A DNA stretch of 64,000 nucleotides from UBA5704 sp036264355 (GTDB lineage: Bacteria; Acidobacteriota; Thermoanaerobaculia; Multivoradales; UBA5704): contig DATARD010000190.1 in the NCBI GenBank assembly GCA_036264355.1, positions 1 to 64,000 on the forward strand. The letters are read 5' to 3'. Numbering within the stretch: the stretch's first letter is position 1; each line of letters begins with the position of its first letter. Of this stretch, positions 17,337 to 26,469 are shown one piece after another. A model generated the notes under the pieces. That model had not been told where the DNA came from. It ran no database searches and was given only the letters and a program-made list of their open reading frames with translations. Both the position numbers and the translations under genes were made by a program.

Positions 17337-18551
17337 GGTTCGGCATGGTCCCGGACGGCAAACCGGTCGATCTCAAGCTGGCGGCCACCCTGGAGGACAC
17401 CACCTCCTGGCAGCTTCGCTGGCGGCTGGGTCTGCCGGCGGGAACGACGCTCACCGCCGAGGAGCGGAAGAGCCGGCAGGAGGTGTTGAAACGATGGGTC
17501 GACGAATGGACCAACCTCCCCCGGCGCCGAGCCCGGCCTCGAGACGGCGGCGCGGATGGCCGGCTTCGTCCAATCCCTCCCCTACCGCGACATCGCCTGG
17601 GGCCTGACGGCCTTTCGGCCCGCCCCTCCCGGAGAGACGCTCCGCAGCCTTTCCGCCGACTGCAAGGGCAAGGTGCTGCTGCTCCAGGCCCTCCTGAGCG
17701 AGGCGGGAATCGAGTCCACTCCCGTCCTCTGCCACAGCGGGCCGGGATACCAGAACGAGCCGGCCGTGCCCAGCCTCCTCGCATTCGACCACGCCGTGCT
17801 GGCGGTCCACCTGCCGGGCGCCGCGACCTGGCCGGGAGCGCTGGCGGACGGACCCGGCCAGGGCTGGCTGCTTTTCGATCCGACGAACCCTCTGGCCACC
17901 TTCGGCTTGCCGCCTCCCAACCTGGAGAACGGCTACGGCCTGTGGCTCGGATCGCCCGGAGGCGGCCTCTTCCCCATCCACACCCGCCAGCCCGGCTGCC
18001 ACCGCGTCGACGCCGCGCTCGCCGTCGAGCTGACCGGAAGCGGGGAGGCTCGCTGGAAGCTGACCACCTCCGGGGACAGTCCCATGAGCCTTTCCCTCAC
18101 CGCTCTCTACCTCAACCAGGGAGACGCCGAGCGCTTCCGCCAGCATCTCCAGGAATCTTTCCGCCCCAGCGTGCCCGGCGCGGTTCTCGCCAGCGTTCAC
18201 TTCGACCCGCCTGACCACCGGGTGCACCAGCCCGCACGCCTGGAAATCGGCGGCACGATCCCGCACTCCCTGCAACCGGTCGGCGGCGGCCTCTCGACCT
18301 TGTTCTGCTTGCGCGGCGACATCTCCCTCACCCTGCCGGCCGGATGGACGGTGGCGGCCCGGCCTGCGCTGCACCCGGTCGCCAGCCCATGGCTCGCGGC
18401 GCGCACCGCGGACGAGCCGGGCTGGAACGTCACCGTGGAGATCCCCCGCGGCCGCTTCGCGGCCGGCAGCGAGAAGCAACGGCGCGCCGATCTCAATGCC
18501 CTGGCAGCTCTCTTCCGGCAACCGTTCCTCTTAAAAGCGCCGGGCACCTGA
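17333..18551 (+). pseudogene. Transglutaminase-like protein, frameshifted and probably 5' truncated
   Basis: The first frame (GTG 17333) reads KPVDLKLAATLEDTTSWQLR through KRWVDEWTNLP. At the C5 run near 17517-17521 the frame shifts: deleting one C gives NLPGAEPGLETAARMAGFVQ and continues to 18551. The catalytic triad is present: Cys in SADCKGKVLLLQALL, His in FDHAVLAVHL and Asp in WLLFDPTNPLATF. The start corresponds to the end of a DUF3857-type domain that normally precedes such transglutaminases, so the N-terminal part seems lost. The GTGA overlap with the preceding gene may be chance. A homopolymer sequencing error remains possible for the shift. Confidence 0.65.
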
Positions 18552-18577
18552 CGCCGCGTTCGAGCGGCAGAGGATGC

Positions 18578-21500
18578 TCAGCGCTTGAGGTTCAGAGCCG
18601 GGTCTCCCAGGAGTGTGTACAGGCGCAGCATGCGCCGGTCGCTGCCGGTGGTGGCGGCGTAGGCGTTCAGGCCGCGCAGGAGCCGGTCCCCGAGCCGGCC
18701 TCCTCCGGAGGCCGAGAGCTGCGGCAGCAAGGAGAGCCCGAGGTTGCTCGCCGGTGCGTTGTAGGACAGCCACGTCGGCCCATAGAGCGCGATGACTCCG
18801 CCGTCCGGCTGCATCACGAGCTCCTCGCCCAGAGAGCTGACGGTCGGATAGGCGAATTGCGAAATGAGACAGGTCAGAGCGGTCAGCACAGGGAGGTGTG
18901 GCGCGTTGCCGAGTTGGGCCACGTCGGAAGTTACGAGCAGGCCCTCCGAAGCCAGACGGTCGAGCCCGCCGTGGCCGACGTAATTCATGAGGGACTGCCC
19001 CTGGCGGAGCGCGCCCTGGAGCTGCGCCCGGCTGGCTTGCATTTGCGTCGCGTCAGAAGAGGGCGGGATGTAGACCCGGGTGAGCGAAAGCGCTGCGGGG
19101 AGGCCCGCCGCCATGAGGTCGCTCGCCGCCGGGAAATCGCCCGCGGTATCCGCATCGTCGGCGGCCAACAGCGCCCGGCCGGTCCAGGCGCCGCCCGGGT
19201 CGCTCTCATAGGCGGCGAGCTTGTCGACGTAGGCGTGCATCTCCGCGGCATTGAGCGCCGGGATCCGGCCGATGGCCACCGCCGGCACGCCGCCGCCGTC
19301 GAGGTCGGCGAAGAGGGAGTCGGCCGGCGCGAGCCCGGCTTCGGTCGCCACCAGAAGCGGCGGCATCAGGTTCGACGAGAGGCCCAGAAGGTTGCGGTAG
19401 TCGTAGGTGCCCTTGCCGGCCAGTACGACGTAGCGGGGCGGCACCGGCCAGGACCGGATGGCGTAGGCGAGGAAGCGCTGGACAGCCGCCGGGTCGTAGA
19501 GGCCGTCCGCGAACAGATCCATGACGTCGCTCAGGTCGACGACCAGGGTGGAGAGCCCCTGGGCGGCTCGCAGGTCGGCCAGACGTTGCGCCTCGGCGTG
19601 GAGCTCCTTCGGGCTGATGACCAGGTAATTGGCGCCGCGCGCATTGCGCAGGTCCTCCGGGGAGCTGCCCCGCACGCTCGTGCCGGAGAGCGCGCCGCCG
19701 GTGGCCGCGACGTAGGGTCCGGCGTCCGGGGCGAGGAAGGAGACGCCCCAGGAGCCGTCCGCCTGAGGCTGTGCCGGCAGGCCGCCGAGCCGCCGCGGCG
19801 CCAGGGGCTGCGCGATGTCATAGACGGCGACGTCGGAGGAGTGGAAGCCGGTCAGCGCGACCGCTCCTCCCTGCACGGCGCGGAAGGAGAGACGGTCGGC
19901 GTCCGCCCGGTACAGGCGCGGATAGGTGAGATCGAAGGAGTCGAGCCAGAAACCGAGGTCCGCCTCGAGGGCGACGATCTCGATCTGGTTGGCGCCGTCG
20001 AGCAGAGCCCCCGCGGGCAGCGCCACGGTCACCGTCGCCGGTCCGCTCCCCTGCCATTCCAGATCGCTGACGTGATGGCCGTTGAGCCGGAGCTCGGCGC
20101 GCTGCTCGGCGGCGAACCCATAGAGATGGACGGCCAGCGACGACGCCCCCGGGGCCGGAGCCGGCACGAGGACCGGGAAGGTCGCCCGGTCGAAACCCGG
20201 ATACCCGGGATAGAAGTTCTTCCAGATCCAATAGTCGTCCACCGGCACCGCTGCCGCGACCGCCGGGATGGCGTCGGTCTCCAGATGGAGGACGTCGGTG
20301 AAAGAGCTGGCGGCAGGGCCGCCGGCCGCTGCCACGGCCAGGGTCTGCGCGAGCTGGCCGGTCCCGAGGTTCAGCCAATAGACGTTGGTGTCGGTGAACG
20401 CGTTGTGGATCGCCTCGCCGTAGAAGACGAGGCCGTCGCCATCGGCCGCGGCCTGCCAGGACACGTCCTGACCGCCCCGGCTCAAGTGCAGGCGCCCGGC
20501 GCGGAGCTGGGCCGCGGCTTCGTCCAGCGAGACGCCGAGGCCCGCCGCGACGTCCGCCGTCCGCGCGCGTTGCAGGCCGCTCCGGGTCACCTCCACCCGG
20601 GCTCTCCGGGCCGGCGCCGGGCTCACCGGCTGGGCCGCCGGCTGGAGTGAAGCGGCGCCCCGTTCCCGGGCGTGGACGGCCCGGGCGAGACGCGGCGAGA
20701 CCTCCTTGCCCTGCGCATGGAAGTCGCCGCCGCGATCGTCCGCGGGAGCCGCGCCATCCAGCGCTTCGACCTTGAACGGACCGAACACCTCGCGCGCTCC
20801 GCTCTGATCCACTTCGGTCAACCGGTACGTGAGGGCCGCGCCGCGCCGCGCCTCCGGATCGACCAGGACATACCGGCCGCCCGGGAGCTGCGCCACCGCC
20901 GGCACCGGACGCTCCGTCACGCGCACGAAGCGGCCGCTCGCCGGGTCCAGGCGCTCGACCTCGAACGCGGCGGTGCCGACTTCGGCCGCGGTGTCCCAGG
21001 TAAGGATCACCCGGCCGCCTTCCGCCGCCGCGCTGAACGAGGAGACGCGGGCGAACGTCGCCTGGTTGGAGACCGCGAAGCTGCACGTCACGGTGGCGGA
21101 TTGAGCCACCTCGCTCGTCCACGCGGTCGGTCCGGTGTTCGACCAGTAGGTGGTGACGGTCTGGTTGATCGTCGTGCCGCTCGCGACCGAGGGGTCGACG
21201 TAGAACTGGTACGTCATGCTCCCGGATTCATTGGGGCCGATGATTCCCGAGCTGGAGCCCGACAGGGTCGTGTTCTTGGGCACCCACACCACCTGGCTGT
21301 TGGTCGTGTCGACCGTGACCGAGCCGCCGGTCGTCTCGTTCGGCGTCGCGGGCGAGGACGCGGAATTGAGCATCTGTCCCTGAGCCGAGTTGTAGCCGAC
21401 CTTGAAGCGCACGAAGCTCGCCGTGCCGCACTCGAAGCGCTCCGTAACGCCGCCGGACGGCACGGTCGCCGTGCAGCTCGCCGGAGCCGTGTTCGTGAAG

Positions 21501-22297
21501 CTCACCGTACAGGCGCTCGACTGCCCCGGCCGCACCGGCGCCGGGGTGCAGGTGCACGACGGGGCGAGGCGGGCCACCGGGATGTTCGAGTTGATCACCT
21601 GGCAGTTGCACTTCGAGCCGGTGCCCGGCATGACGTCGTTCTCGCTGCTGCACACCCCGCCCGGTCCGACCTGGCCCTTGTTGTTGCCCCAGGTGGTGCA
21701 GGTGGGAATGTCGACGAAACCGTCCGGCTGCGTGCTGGTGCCAGCGCCGATCGCATCGGTGCATTTGATGGTGATCGGCTGCGTGAATTTCATGAAGACG
21801 TCGACGCCGCCGCACTGCCCTTTCACCAAATCGGCGCAACCGTTGCCGTCGTCGTTGTAATAGGGACCGCTGCCGCCGGTGAGATTGAGCGGCCCGCAGG
21901 TTCCGACGCCGGCCGTGCCATACGCCGGCTTCAGGGTCTCGACGGCACACTGCTGGCCGCTCAAGGCGTTCGGCGTCGGATCGCCGGTCCCCAGGTAGTC
22001 GTAAATGAACAGCCCAATGTCATAGCGTGTCTGCGCACCCGTATTCTGCAGCTTCGCCCCGAGGTAGAGCGACACCGTGTCGCCGGTGCTGACACAACCG
22101 TCGGTCTGGTCTCCCAGTCCGACCAGGATCAAGGTCACGTCGTTGGCGGTGCAACTGTTGCCCGGCGAGAGGGGTGACTGAAGGTTGCCGACGCACTGGG
22201 AATTCGTGTTGACGGCCACCGCCGTGCCAGAGACGAGGAGACCGGCGCTCAAAAGAGCTCCCGGCAAGAGACCCGGTATCAAATTGCGTACTTGCAT
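18578..22297 (-). CDS. Secreted C25 (gingipain-like) cysteine peptidase family protein
   Basis: 1239 residues with a signal peptide (LLPGALLSAGLLVSGTAVA). The N-terminal third is Cys-, Gly- and Thr-rich with immunoglobulin-like/DUF11-like strands (SCTCTPAPVRPGQSSACTVS). A fibronectin-like region follows (GGRVILTWDTAAEVGTAAFE), then a jelly-roll-like segment with TDTNVYWLNLGTG. The last 400 residues are the caspase-like C25 domain: ANYLVISPKELHAEAQRLAD, YVVLAGKGTYDYRN, His in LMNYVGHGGLDRL and Cys in TALTCLISQFAYP. No C-terminal sorting domain is seen. A T9SS-independent exported peptidase or processing enzyme is the most likely role. Confidence 0.85.
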   Translation of the reverse strand: MQVRNLIPGLLPGALLSAGLLVSGTAVAVNTNSQCVGNLQSPLSPGNSCTANDVTLILVGLGDQTDGCVSTGDTVSLYLGAKLQNTGAQTRYDIGLFIYDYLGTGDPTPNALSGQQCAVETLKPAYGTAGVGTCGPLNLTGGSGPYYNDDGNGCADLVKGQCGGVDVFMKFTQPITIKCTDAIGAGTSTQPDGFVDIPTCTTWGNNKGQVGPGGVCSSENDVMPGTGSKCNCQVINSNIPVARLAPSCTCTPAPVRPGQSSACTVSFTNTAPASCTATVPSGGVTERFECGTASFVRFKVGYNSAQGQMLNSASSPATPNETTGGSVTVDTTNSQVVWVPKNTTLSGSSSGIIGPNESGSMTYQFYVDPSVASGTTINQTVTTYWSNTGPTAWTSEVAQSATVTCSFAVSNQATFARVSSFSAAAEGGRVILTWDTAAEVGTAAFEVERLDPASGRFVRVTERPVPAVAQLPGGRYVLVDPEARRGAALTYRLTEVDQSGAREVFGPFKVEALDGAAPADDRGGDFHAQGKEVSPRLARAVHARERGAASLQPAAQPVSPAPARRARVEVTRSGLQRARTADVAAGLGVSLDEAAAQLRAGRLHLSRGGQDVSWQAAADGDGLVFYGEAIHNAFTDTNVYWLNLGTGQLAQTLAVAAAGGPAASSFTDVLHLETDAIPAVAAAVPVDDYWIWKNFYPGYPGFDRATFPVLVPAPAPGASSLAVHLYGFAAEQRAELRLNGHHVSDLEWQGSGPATVTVALPAGALLDGANQIEIVALEADLGFWLDSFDLTYPRLYRADADRLSFRAVQGGAVALTGFHSSDVAVYDIAQPLAPRRLGGLPAQPQADGSWGVSFLAPDAGPYVAATGGALSGTSVRGSSPEDLRNARGANYLVISPKELHAEAQRLADLRAAQGLSTLVVDLSDVMDLFADGLYDPAAVQRFLAYAIRSWPVPPRYVVLAGKGTYDYRNLLGLSSNLMPPLLVATEAGLAPADSLFADLDGGGVPAVAIGRIPALNAAEMHAYVDKLAAYESDPGGAWTGRALLAADDADTAGDFPAASDLMAAGLPAALSLTRVYIPPSSDATQMQASRAQLQGALRQGQSLMNYVGHGGLDRLASEGLLVTSDVAQLGNAPHLPVLTALTCLISQFAYPTVSSLGEELVMQPDGGVIALYGPTWLSYNAPASNLGLSLLPQLSASGGGRLGDRLLRGLNAYAATTGSDRRMLRLYTLLGDPALNLKR

Positions 22298-22499
22298 CGA
22301 AGCACCTCTGCTTCCAAACTAGGATTGTTGCTAGTTTCGCCTGATTCTACCAGAAGTCATCGAGCCCCCCACGCCAGGACGGGCGCCCGGCCTCCAGTCG
22401 GAGCTCCGAAGGCGGAAGAGAGGCGGGAGGATACGACACCGGATCTGCCACCGCGGCGGGGCGACGGCGGCTCATTGAAACGCCGGCAGCTCACCAACC

Positions 22500-22652
22500 C
22501 TAGTCGGGTTGACCTTCTCGAGCGGCGCTCCCGCCGTGCCACCATTTCAGGACCCGCAACGCACGGAGCGTGTTCCAGCGGCTCGGCGTGCCGAGGGGCT
22601 CGAGCTCGAAGTGCGACTTGCCTTTGTAATAGCTCTCCAGCAACCAACGACC
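22500..22652 (-). pseudogene. 3' fragment of an unidentified gene
   Basis: In the 405-bp gap between two genes, one minus-strand frame reads DGRWLLESYYKGKSHFELE then PSRWNTLRALRVLKWWHG before the stop at 22500. This looks like a real C-terminus, similar to the last repeat of prenyltransferase/squalene cyclase-like proteins, but no upstream coding part or start exists. The rest of the gap (22298-22499) shows nothing I can support. Confidence 0.35.
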
Positions 22653-22661
22653 GTCCCGCGG

Positions 22662-22690
22662 CCGGCCGGTCCCCTCAGGAGACCGGCCGG
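22662..22690 (-). terminator. Hairpin after the Cys-rich secreted protein gene
   Basis: CCGGCCGGT and ACCGGCCGG form a perfect 9-bp stem with an 11-base loop, 13 bp after the stop at 22703. A further CCGGCCGG copy follows and could pair alternatively. There is no T tract. Confidence 0.45.
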
Positions 22691-22702
22691 TCCGGCCGGG
22701 CC

Positions 22703-23347
22703 TTACTTGCCAGAAGCCTGCCCACACATTTGCGGCGGAGGTTGATGGGTCGCGTCGCCGAAAATCTTGTTGATGAGGGCGTACTCCTTCGGCGTGCCGC
22801 CCTGCCACAGTCCGTTCGTGCACGCGGCCTTGTCGCAGCTCCCTCCCTGCGTCCAGAAAGCCTTGCTGTCGTACTTGATCGGGCACGTGCAGTGCGCATG
22901 CTTCGGATCGGCCTTGTCGACGAGGCACGGATAACCGAAACAGACCGTCCGCGGCCCCCCGGCCGGGCATTCCAGATATTTGTCGGGGAGAGCGAAGGAG
23001 TAGGTCGAGAGGATGTATTCGCCGCCGTTGCTCCCCGTGACGGGTTGGCGGTTGGCGCACGGGCCGGGTCCCAGGTTCTTCCCCGTCTCGACGACACACT
23101 CGCACAGCGCGTGCTTGGGCTTCGCCGCCGGCTTGGACCCCGGCAGGGCGCCCTGCTCGGGGATCGGCGTACAGGCCGCCGCGTCGCACAACGCATAGGT
23201 GCCTTCACACATCACGAGCCCATGGTCGTGAGACGATCCGGCCTTGCCCTTGTCCGCGCCGAACACCGCCCCTGCGCAGCAGAGAGCCAAGCTCACCACC
23301 GCCCAGGTCGTACGCGACTTACAAAGAGACAGCACGTTTCTGAACAT
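22703..23347 (-). CDS. Secreted Cys-rich protein of unknown function
   Basis: 214 residues from the ATG at 23347, preceded by AAGGAGG; a start seven codons earlier lacks a site. A signal peptide (AVVSLALCCAGAVFGA) is followed by a mature part with about 14 Cys in short clusters: MCEGTYALCDAAAC, HALCECVVETGK, CFGYPCLVDK, HAHCTCPIKYDS and SCDKAACTNGLW. The two HA(L/H)CxC segments look like an internal repeat of one unit. Many Cys suggest disulfides or metal binding outside the cell. I do not recognise the family. Confidence 0.75.
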   Translation of the reverse strand: MFRNVLSLCKSRTTWAVVSLALCCAGAVFGADKGKAGSSHDHGLVMCEGTYALCDAAACTPIPEQGALPGSKPAAKPKHALCECVVETGKNLGPGPCANRQPVTGSNGGEYILSTYSFALPDKYLECPAGGPRTVCFGYPCLVDKADPKHAHCTCPIKYDSKAFWTQGGSCDKAACTNGLWQGGTPKEYALINKIFGDATHQPPPQMCGQASGK

Positions 23348-23447
23348 GACGTCCTCCTTGTCGTCCATCGGTTAGAGGTTTCGTCAGCCTACACCGCGTT
23401 CCGAAGCAGGGTCAACGGGGGTGCGATCGATCAGGCCCGGATGTGTC

Positions 23448-26400
23448 TCAGCTCGGGGAAGGCTTCACAATCACACCCTCCCCCTTCCGCCCGTTCATCT
23501 TCACCAGCAACGGCTCGGCGAGCCGCAGGTGGCGGACGTGGTCTTTGTGGCTCTCGTCGGGCTGGGCGTCGAGCCAGGCCCAGTCGAGGGAGCCTCCCTT
23601 GTCGTCGGCGTTGAGGGTGAAGTAGCCGACGTTGAAGGCGGTCAGGTTCTGGAAGAAGTGGCTGCCTTGCGAGGGCGTCACTTTGAAGTCGCGGAGCCCG
23701 GCTTCGACGATGACCTGGGCTCCGGAGACCTGGTCCCAGGTGACGGGGATGCCGAGCCAGGGGTCGCGCGAGCCCCAGCGGCCGACGCCGATGAGGAGGT
23801 AGGGCGTGTGGGCGGCACGGAGCTCGCCGTTCAAGCGGGCGATCTCGGCCGCCGCTTCGCGGCTTTTTGATCTTTCGAAGCGCTGGAAGTCCACCACCAC
23901 GATGTCGTGGATGCCTTCGAGACGGCCGTTGCCGAGGACGGACCGGCTGTGGCAGAGGATGTCGGCGCCCTGGACGTCGCCCAATTCGATCGCTTCATGC
24001 TCCTGGGCGAGGGCGAGCGGGCGCATCTGGAGGACGCCGAACTCTTTCGGCTTGCCGCGCCGCGGGCTCAGGTTGACGGCGAATTCGATCTCGACCGGGC
24101 CTCCCATCCCCTCCTCCCCTTTGTCCATCAGCACCTCGAGGATCGCGGCGAGCGGGAAGAGGCCGTGCTTGAGGAGCGGCGCGAAGGTAACGATCCGCGG
24201 GCCGGGGCGGGAGATGCCGTCGTAGACCGCGTCGTTGTCGCGGGAGTAGGTGGAGGCCACGGCGGCGAGTGTGCCGTCGGCTTCGGCTGTTTCCAGCCCG
24301 AACGATTCTTCCCGCATCTCCGCGCCGCCGGCCAGGGGCAGCGCCCAGAAGGTGCGCTGGGTCGAACCGAGCATGTCCGCCACCGTCGCGAGCTGCGGGA
24401 CGTTCTGCGGATAGCGCGGACAGAAACGCAAGCAGTCTCCGCCTTCGACGATGGCGCGGCCCAGCCCGAGCGCCACGGCGGCGACGCCGTCCTCGGCGGC
24501 GGTGGCCGGCGCGGGATAGAAATTGTGCGAGCGAGCGACCCCGGAGAGATCGGGATAGAAACGTGAGGCGTGTGCGGAGCCGACGATCCGTTGCAGCATC
24601 ACCGCCATCTTTTCCTCCTCCAACCGGTAGGAGGTGGCGTTGAGATACATCTTGGCGTTCTGGCTGAAGGTGGACGCGTAGACGCGCTTGACGGCGAGGA
24701 TCACCTGATCGCGGCGCTCTTCGATCGTGGGCGCGTTGTTGGGCAGCATCAGGGTGTCATAGACGCCGGTGAACGGGTGGTGTTGCGAATCCTCGAGCAG
24801 GCTCGACGAGCGCACGGCCAGCGGATCGCGGACTTTGTCCAGCCAGGCTTCGACGTCGCGCGCTGCCGCCTCGGGAAACGCCGCGGCGGCAAAACGTGCG
24901 GCGATCTCCTGATCGTCCGCGCAATCGATGGCGAAGCGACGCAGGTGATTGTGGTCGAGAAAGTGATCGAACACGTCGGTGGCGATCACCGCCGTGGTTG
25001 GAATGGCGATCTCGACGCCGCGAAAGCGCCGCCGCACGGCATGCGACGACAGCAGGCGGCGGACGAAGGCGAGCCCGCGGGCCTTGCCGCCGAGCGAGCC
25101 GGCGCCGATGCGGTGGAAGCCGCCCGCCGGATCGAACGTGATGCGGTCGAAGTCGGCCACCACCCGTTGTCCCTGCTCATAGCGGTAGGCGGCGATCGAT
25201 TCGATCAGGTCCTGGCGCAGCTCCTCGGCGCCTCCCTCGTAGTGCTCCGGCTTGCGCGGCCGCAATGCCTCGGCGAGGGCGAACTCGGTCCGCGCCTTGA
25301 GCCAACGGGAGAAATGATTGCGCGCGCCGTGGAACTCGATCGATTCGCCGGGAACGGTGCGCAGGTTTTCCTCCAGCTTGCGCAGATTGCCGGCGCGGCC
25401 GACCTCCTCACCTCCCGCCTTACGATAGAAGACGAAGTCGCCGAAGCTGAAATCCTCCAGCATGATGGTGTGCAGATCGTCGAGCATGTTCGCCGAGCCC
25501 TTGAGCAGGAAACGCGCTTCGACCTCGCGGGCGAGCTGTGCATATTCCGGCTTGGTGGAGTGCAGGACGATCGGAATGTCGGGATGGGTTGCGCGCACGT
25601 TCTGGGCGAAGAGCGCGCCCGCTTCCGGCAGCGGCTTCTCTCCATGCGCCAAGGGGAATTCGACGTCCGAAATGATGCCCAGCACGTCGTCGCGGTAGGC
25701 GTCGAAAGCCGCCTGCGCTTCCTCGAACGTCGTGCACAGGAGCACCTTGGGCCGCGCCCGCATGCGCAGGATCTTCTGGGAAAAATTGAGCGCTTCCGAG
25801 ATCACCCGCTGCGAGTGATGGAGGAGCTCGGAATACATGGCGGGCAGGAACGAAGAGTAGTGGCGGACGACGTCTTCGATGAGCAGGATGACCTGCACCC
25901 CCACGGCCCGCGTGTCGTGCTCGACGTTGCGGCGGTCCTCGACCGATTTGATGATCGCCTGGAGGATGCGGGCATCCCCTTGCCAGAGAAAGGCGCGTTC
26001 GATCGCCGACTCTTTGCCGTGGGAGCCGCCGGTGAAACCGTTCAGCTCTCCCGGGTCCCAGGCGAGCAGCACGACCGGGATGTCGCGCACCTTTTTGACC
26101 GCCGCCGCCAAGCGGTCGGGGTTCATGTCGGCAACGTGCGGCGTGGTGACGATCAGATTGATGCTGTCCTGCCGCTTGATGAGGCTGAGCGCTTCGGCGC
26201 CGGTCGACACGCCGGTCAAGCCGGGCGCATAGTGGAGATCCAGGTTGCGGAACTCACCCATCATCCGCTCGCTGAGCTCGCCGGCCTCTTCGAGCAGGAA
26301 TCGATCATAGGGAGTGGCGACCAGGAGGATGTGCAGGATGCGATAACGCATCAAGTCCTGGTAGTCATGAAACAGGGGGCGGACGGGCCGCCCCCTGGTG

Positions 26401-26459
26401 TCGCTTCCGGTCTCTGCGGGATCTCCGGGCACTGTCTCTCCGGGTGTCTCTCCGGGCAT
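23448..26459 (-). CDS. PEP/pyruvate-binding domain protein with receiver-like N-terminus
   Basis: 1003 residues. Residues about 35-190 and 215-350 resemble two CheY-like receiver folds (ILHILLVATPYDRFLLEEAG; KVLLCTTFEEAQAAFDAYRD with LGIISDVEFPL). From about 450 on it has the ATP-grasp part of pyruvate phosphate dikinase/PEP synthase: AGSLGGKARGLAFVRRLL, DPLAVRSSSLLEDSQ, GVYDTLMLPN and YSRDNDAVYDGISRPGPRI. The phosphohistidine and PEP-binding domains of complete PEP synthases are absent, so it may be a regulatory or phosphotransfer protein. It starts 10 bp after gdhA and is surely cotranscribed. Confidence 0.75.
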   Translation of the reverse strand: MPGETPGETVPGDPAETGSDTRGRPVRPLFHDYQDLMRYRILHILLVATPYDRFLLEEAGELSERMMGEFRNLDLHYAPGLTGVSTGAEALSLIKRQDSINLIVTTPHVADMNPDRLAAAVKKVRDIPVVLLAWDPGELNGFTGGSHGKESAIERAFLWQGDARILQAIIKSVEDRRNVEHDTRAVGVQVILLIEDVVRHYSSFLPAMYSELLHHSQRVISEALNFSQKILRMRARPKVLLCTTFEEAQAAFDAYRDDVLGIISDVEFPLAHGEKPLPEAGALFAQNVRATHPDIPIVLHSTKPEYAQLAREVEARFLLKGSANMLDDLHTIMLEDFSFGDFVFYRKAGGEEVGRAGNLRKLEENLRTVPGESIEFHGARNHFSRWLKARTEFALAEALRPRKPEHYEGGAEELRQDLIESIAAYRYEQGQRVVADFDRITFDPAGGFHRIGAGSLGGKARGLAFVRRLLSSHAVRRRFRGVEIAIPTTAVIATDVFDHFLDHNHLRRFAIDCADDQEIAARFAAAAFPEAAARDVEAWLDKVRDPLAVRSSSLLEDSQHHPFTGVYDTLMLPNNAPTIEERRDQVILAVKRVYASTFSQNAKMYLNATSYRLEEEKMAVMLQRIVGSAHASRFYPDLSGVARSHNFYPAPATAAEDGVAAVALGLGRAIVEGGDCLRFCPRYPQNVPQLATVADMLGSTQRTFWALPLAGGAEMREESFGLETAEADGTLAAVASTYSRDNDAVYDGISRPGPRIVTFAPLLKHGLFPLAAILEVLMDKGEEGMGGPVEIEFAVNLSPRRGKPKEFGVLQMRPLALAQEHEAIELGDVQGADILCHSRSVLGNGRLEGIHDIVVVDFQRFERSKSREAAAEIARLNGELRAAHTPYLLIGVGRWGSRDPWLGIPVTWDQVSGAQVIVEAGLRDFKVTPSQGSHFFQNLTAFNVGYFTLNADDKGGSLDWAWLDAQPDESHKDHVRHLRLAEPLLVKMNGRKGEGVIVKPSPS

Positions 26460-26469
26460 CGGCCGCCGT

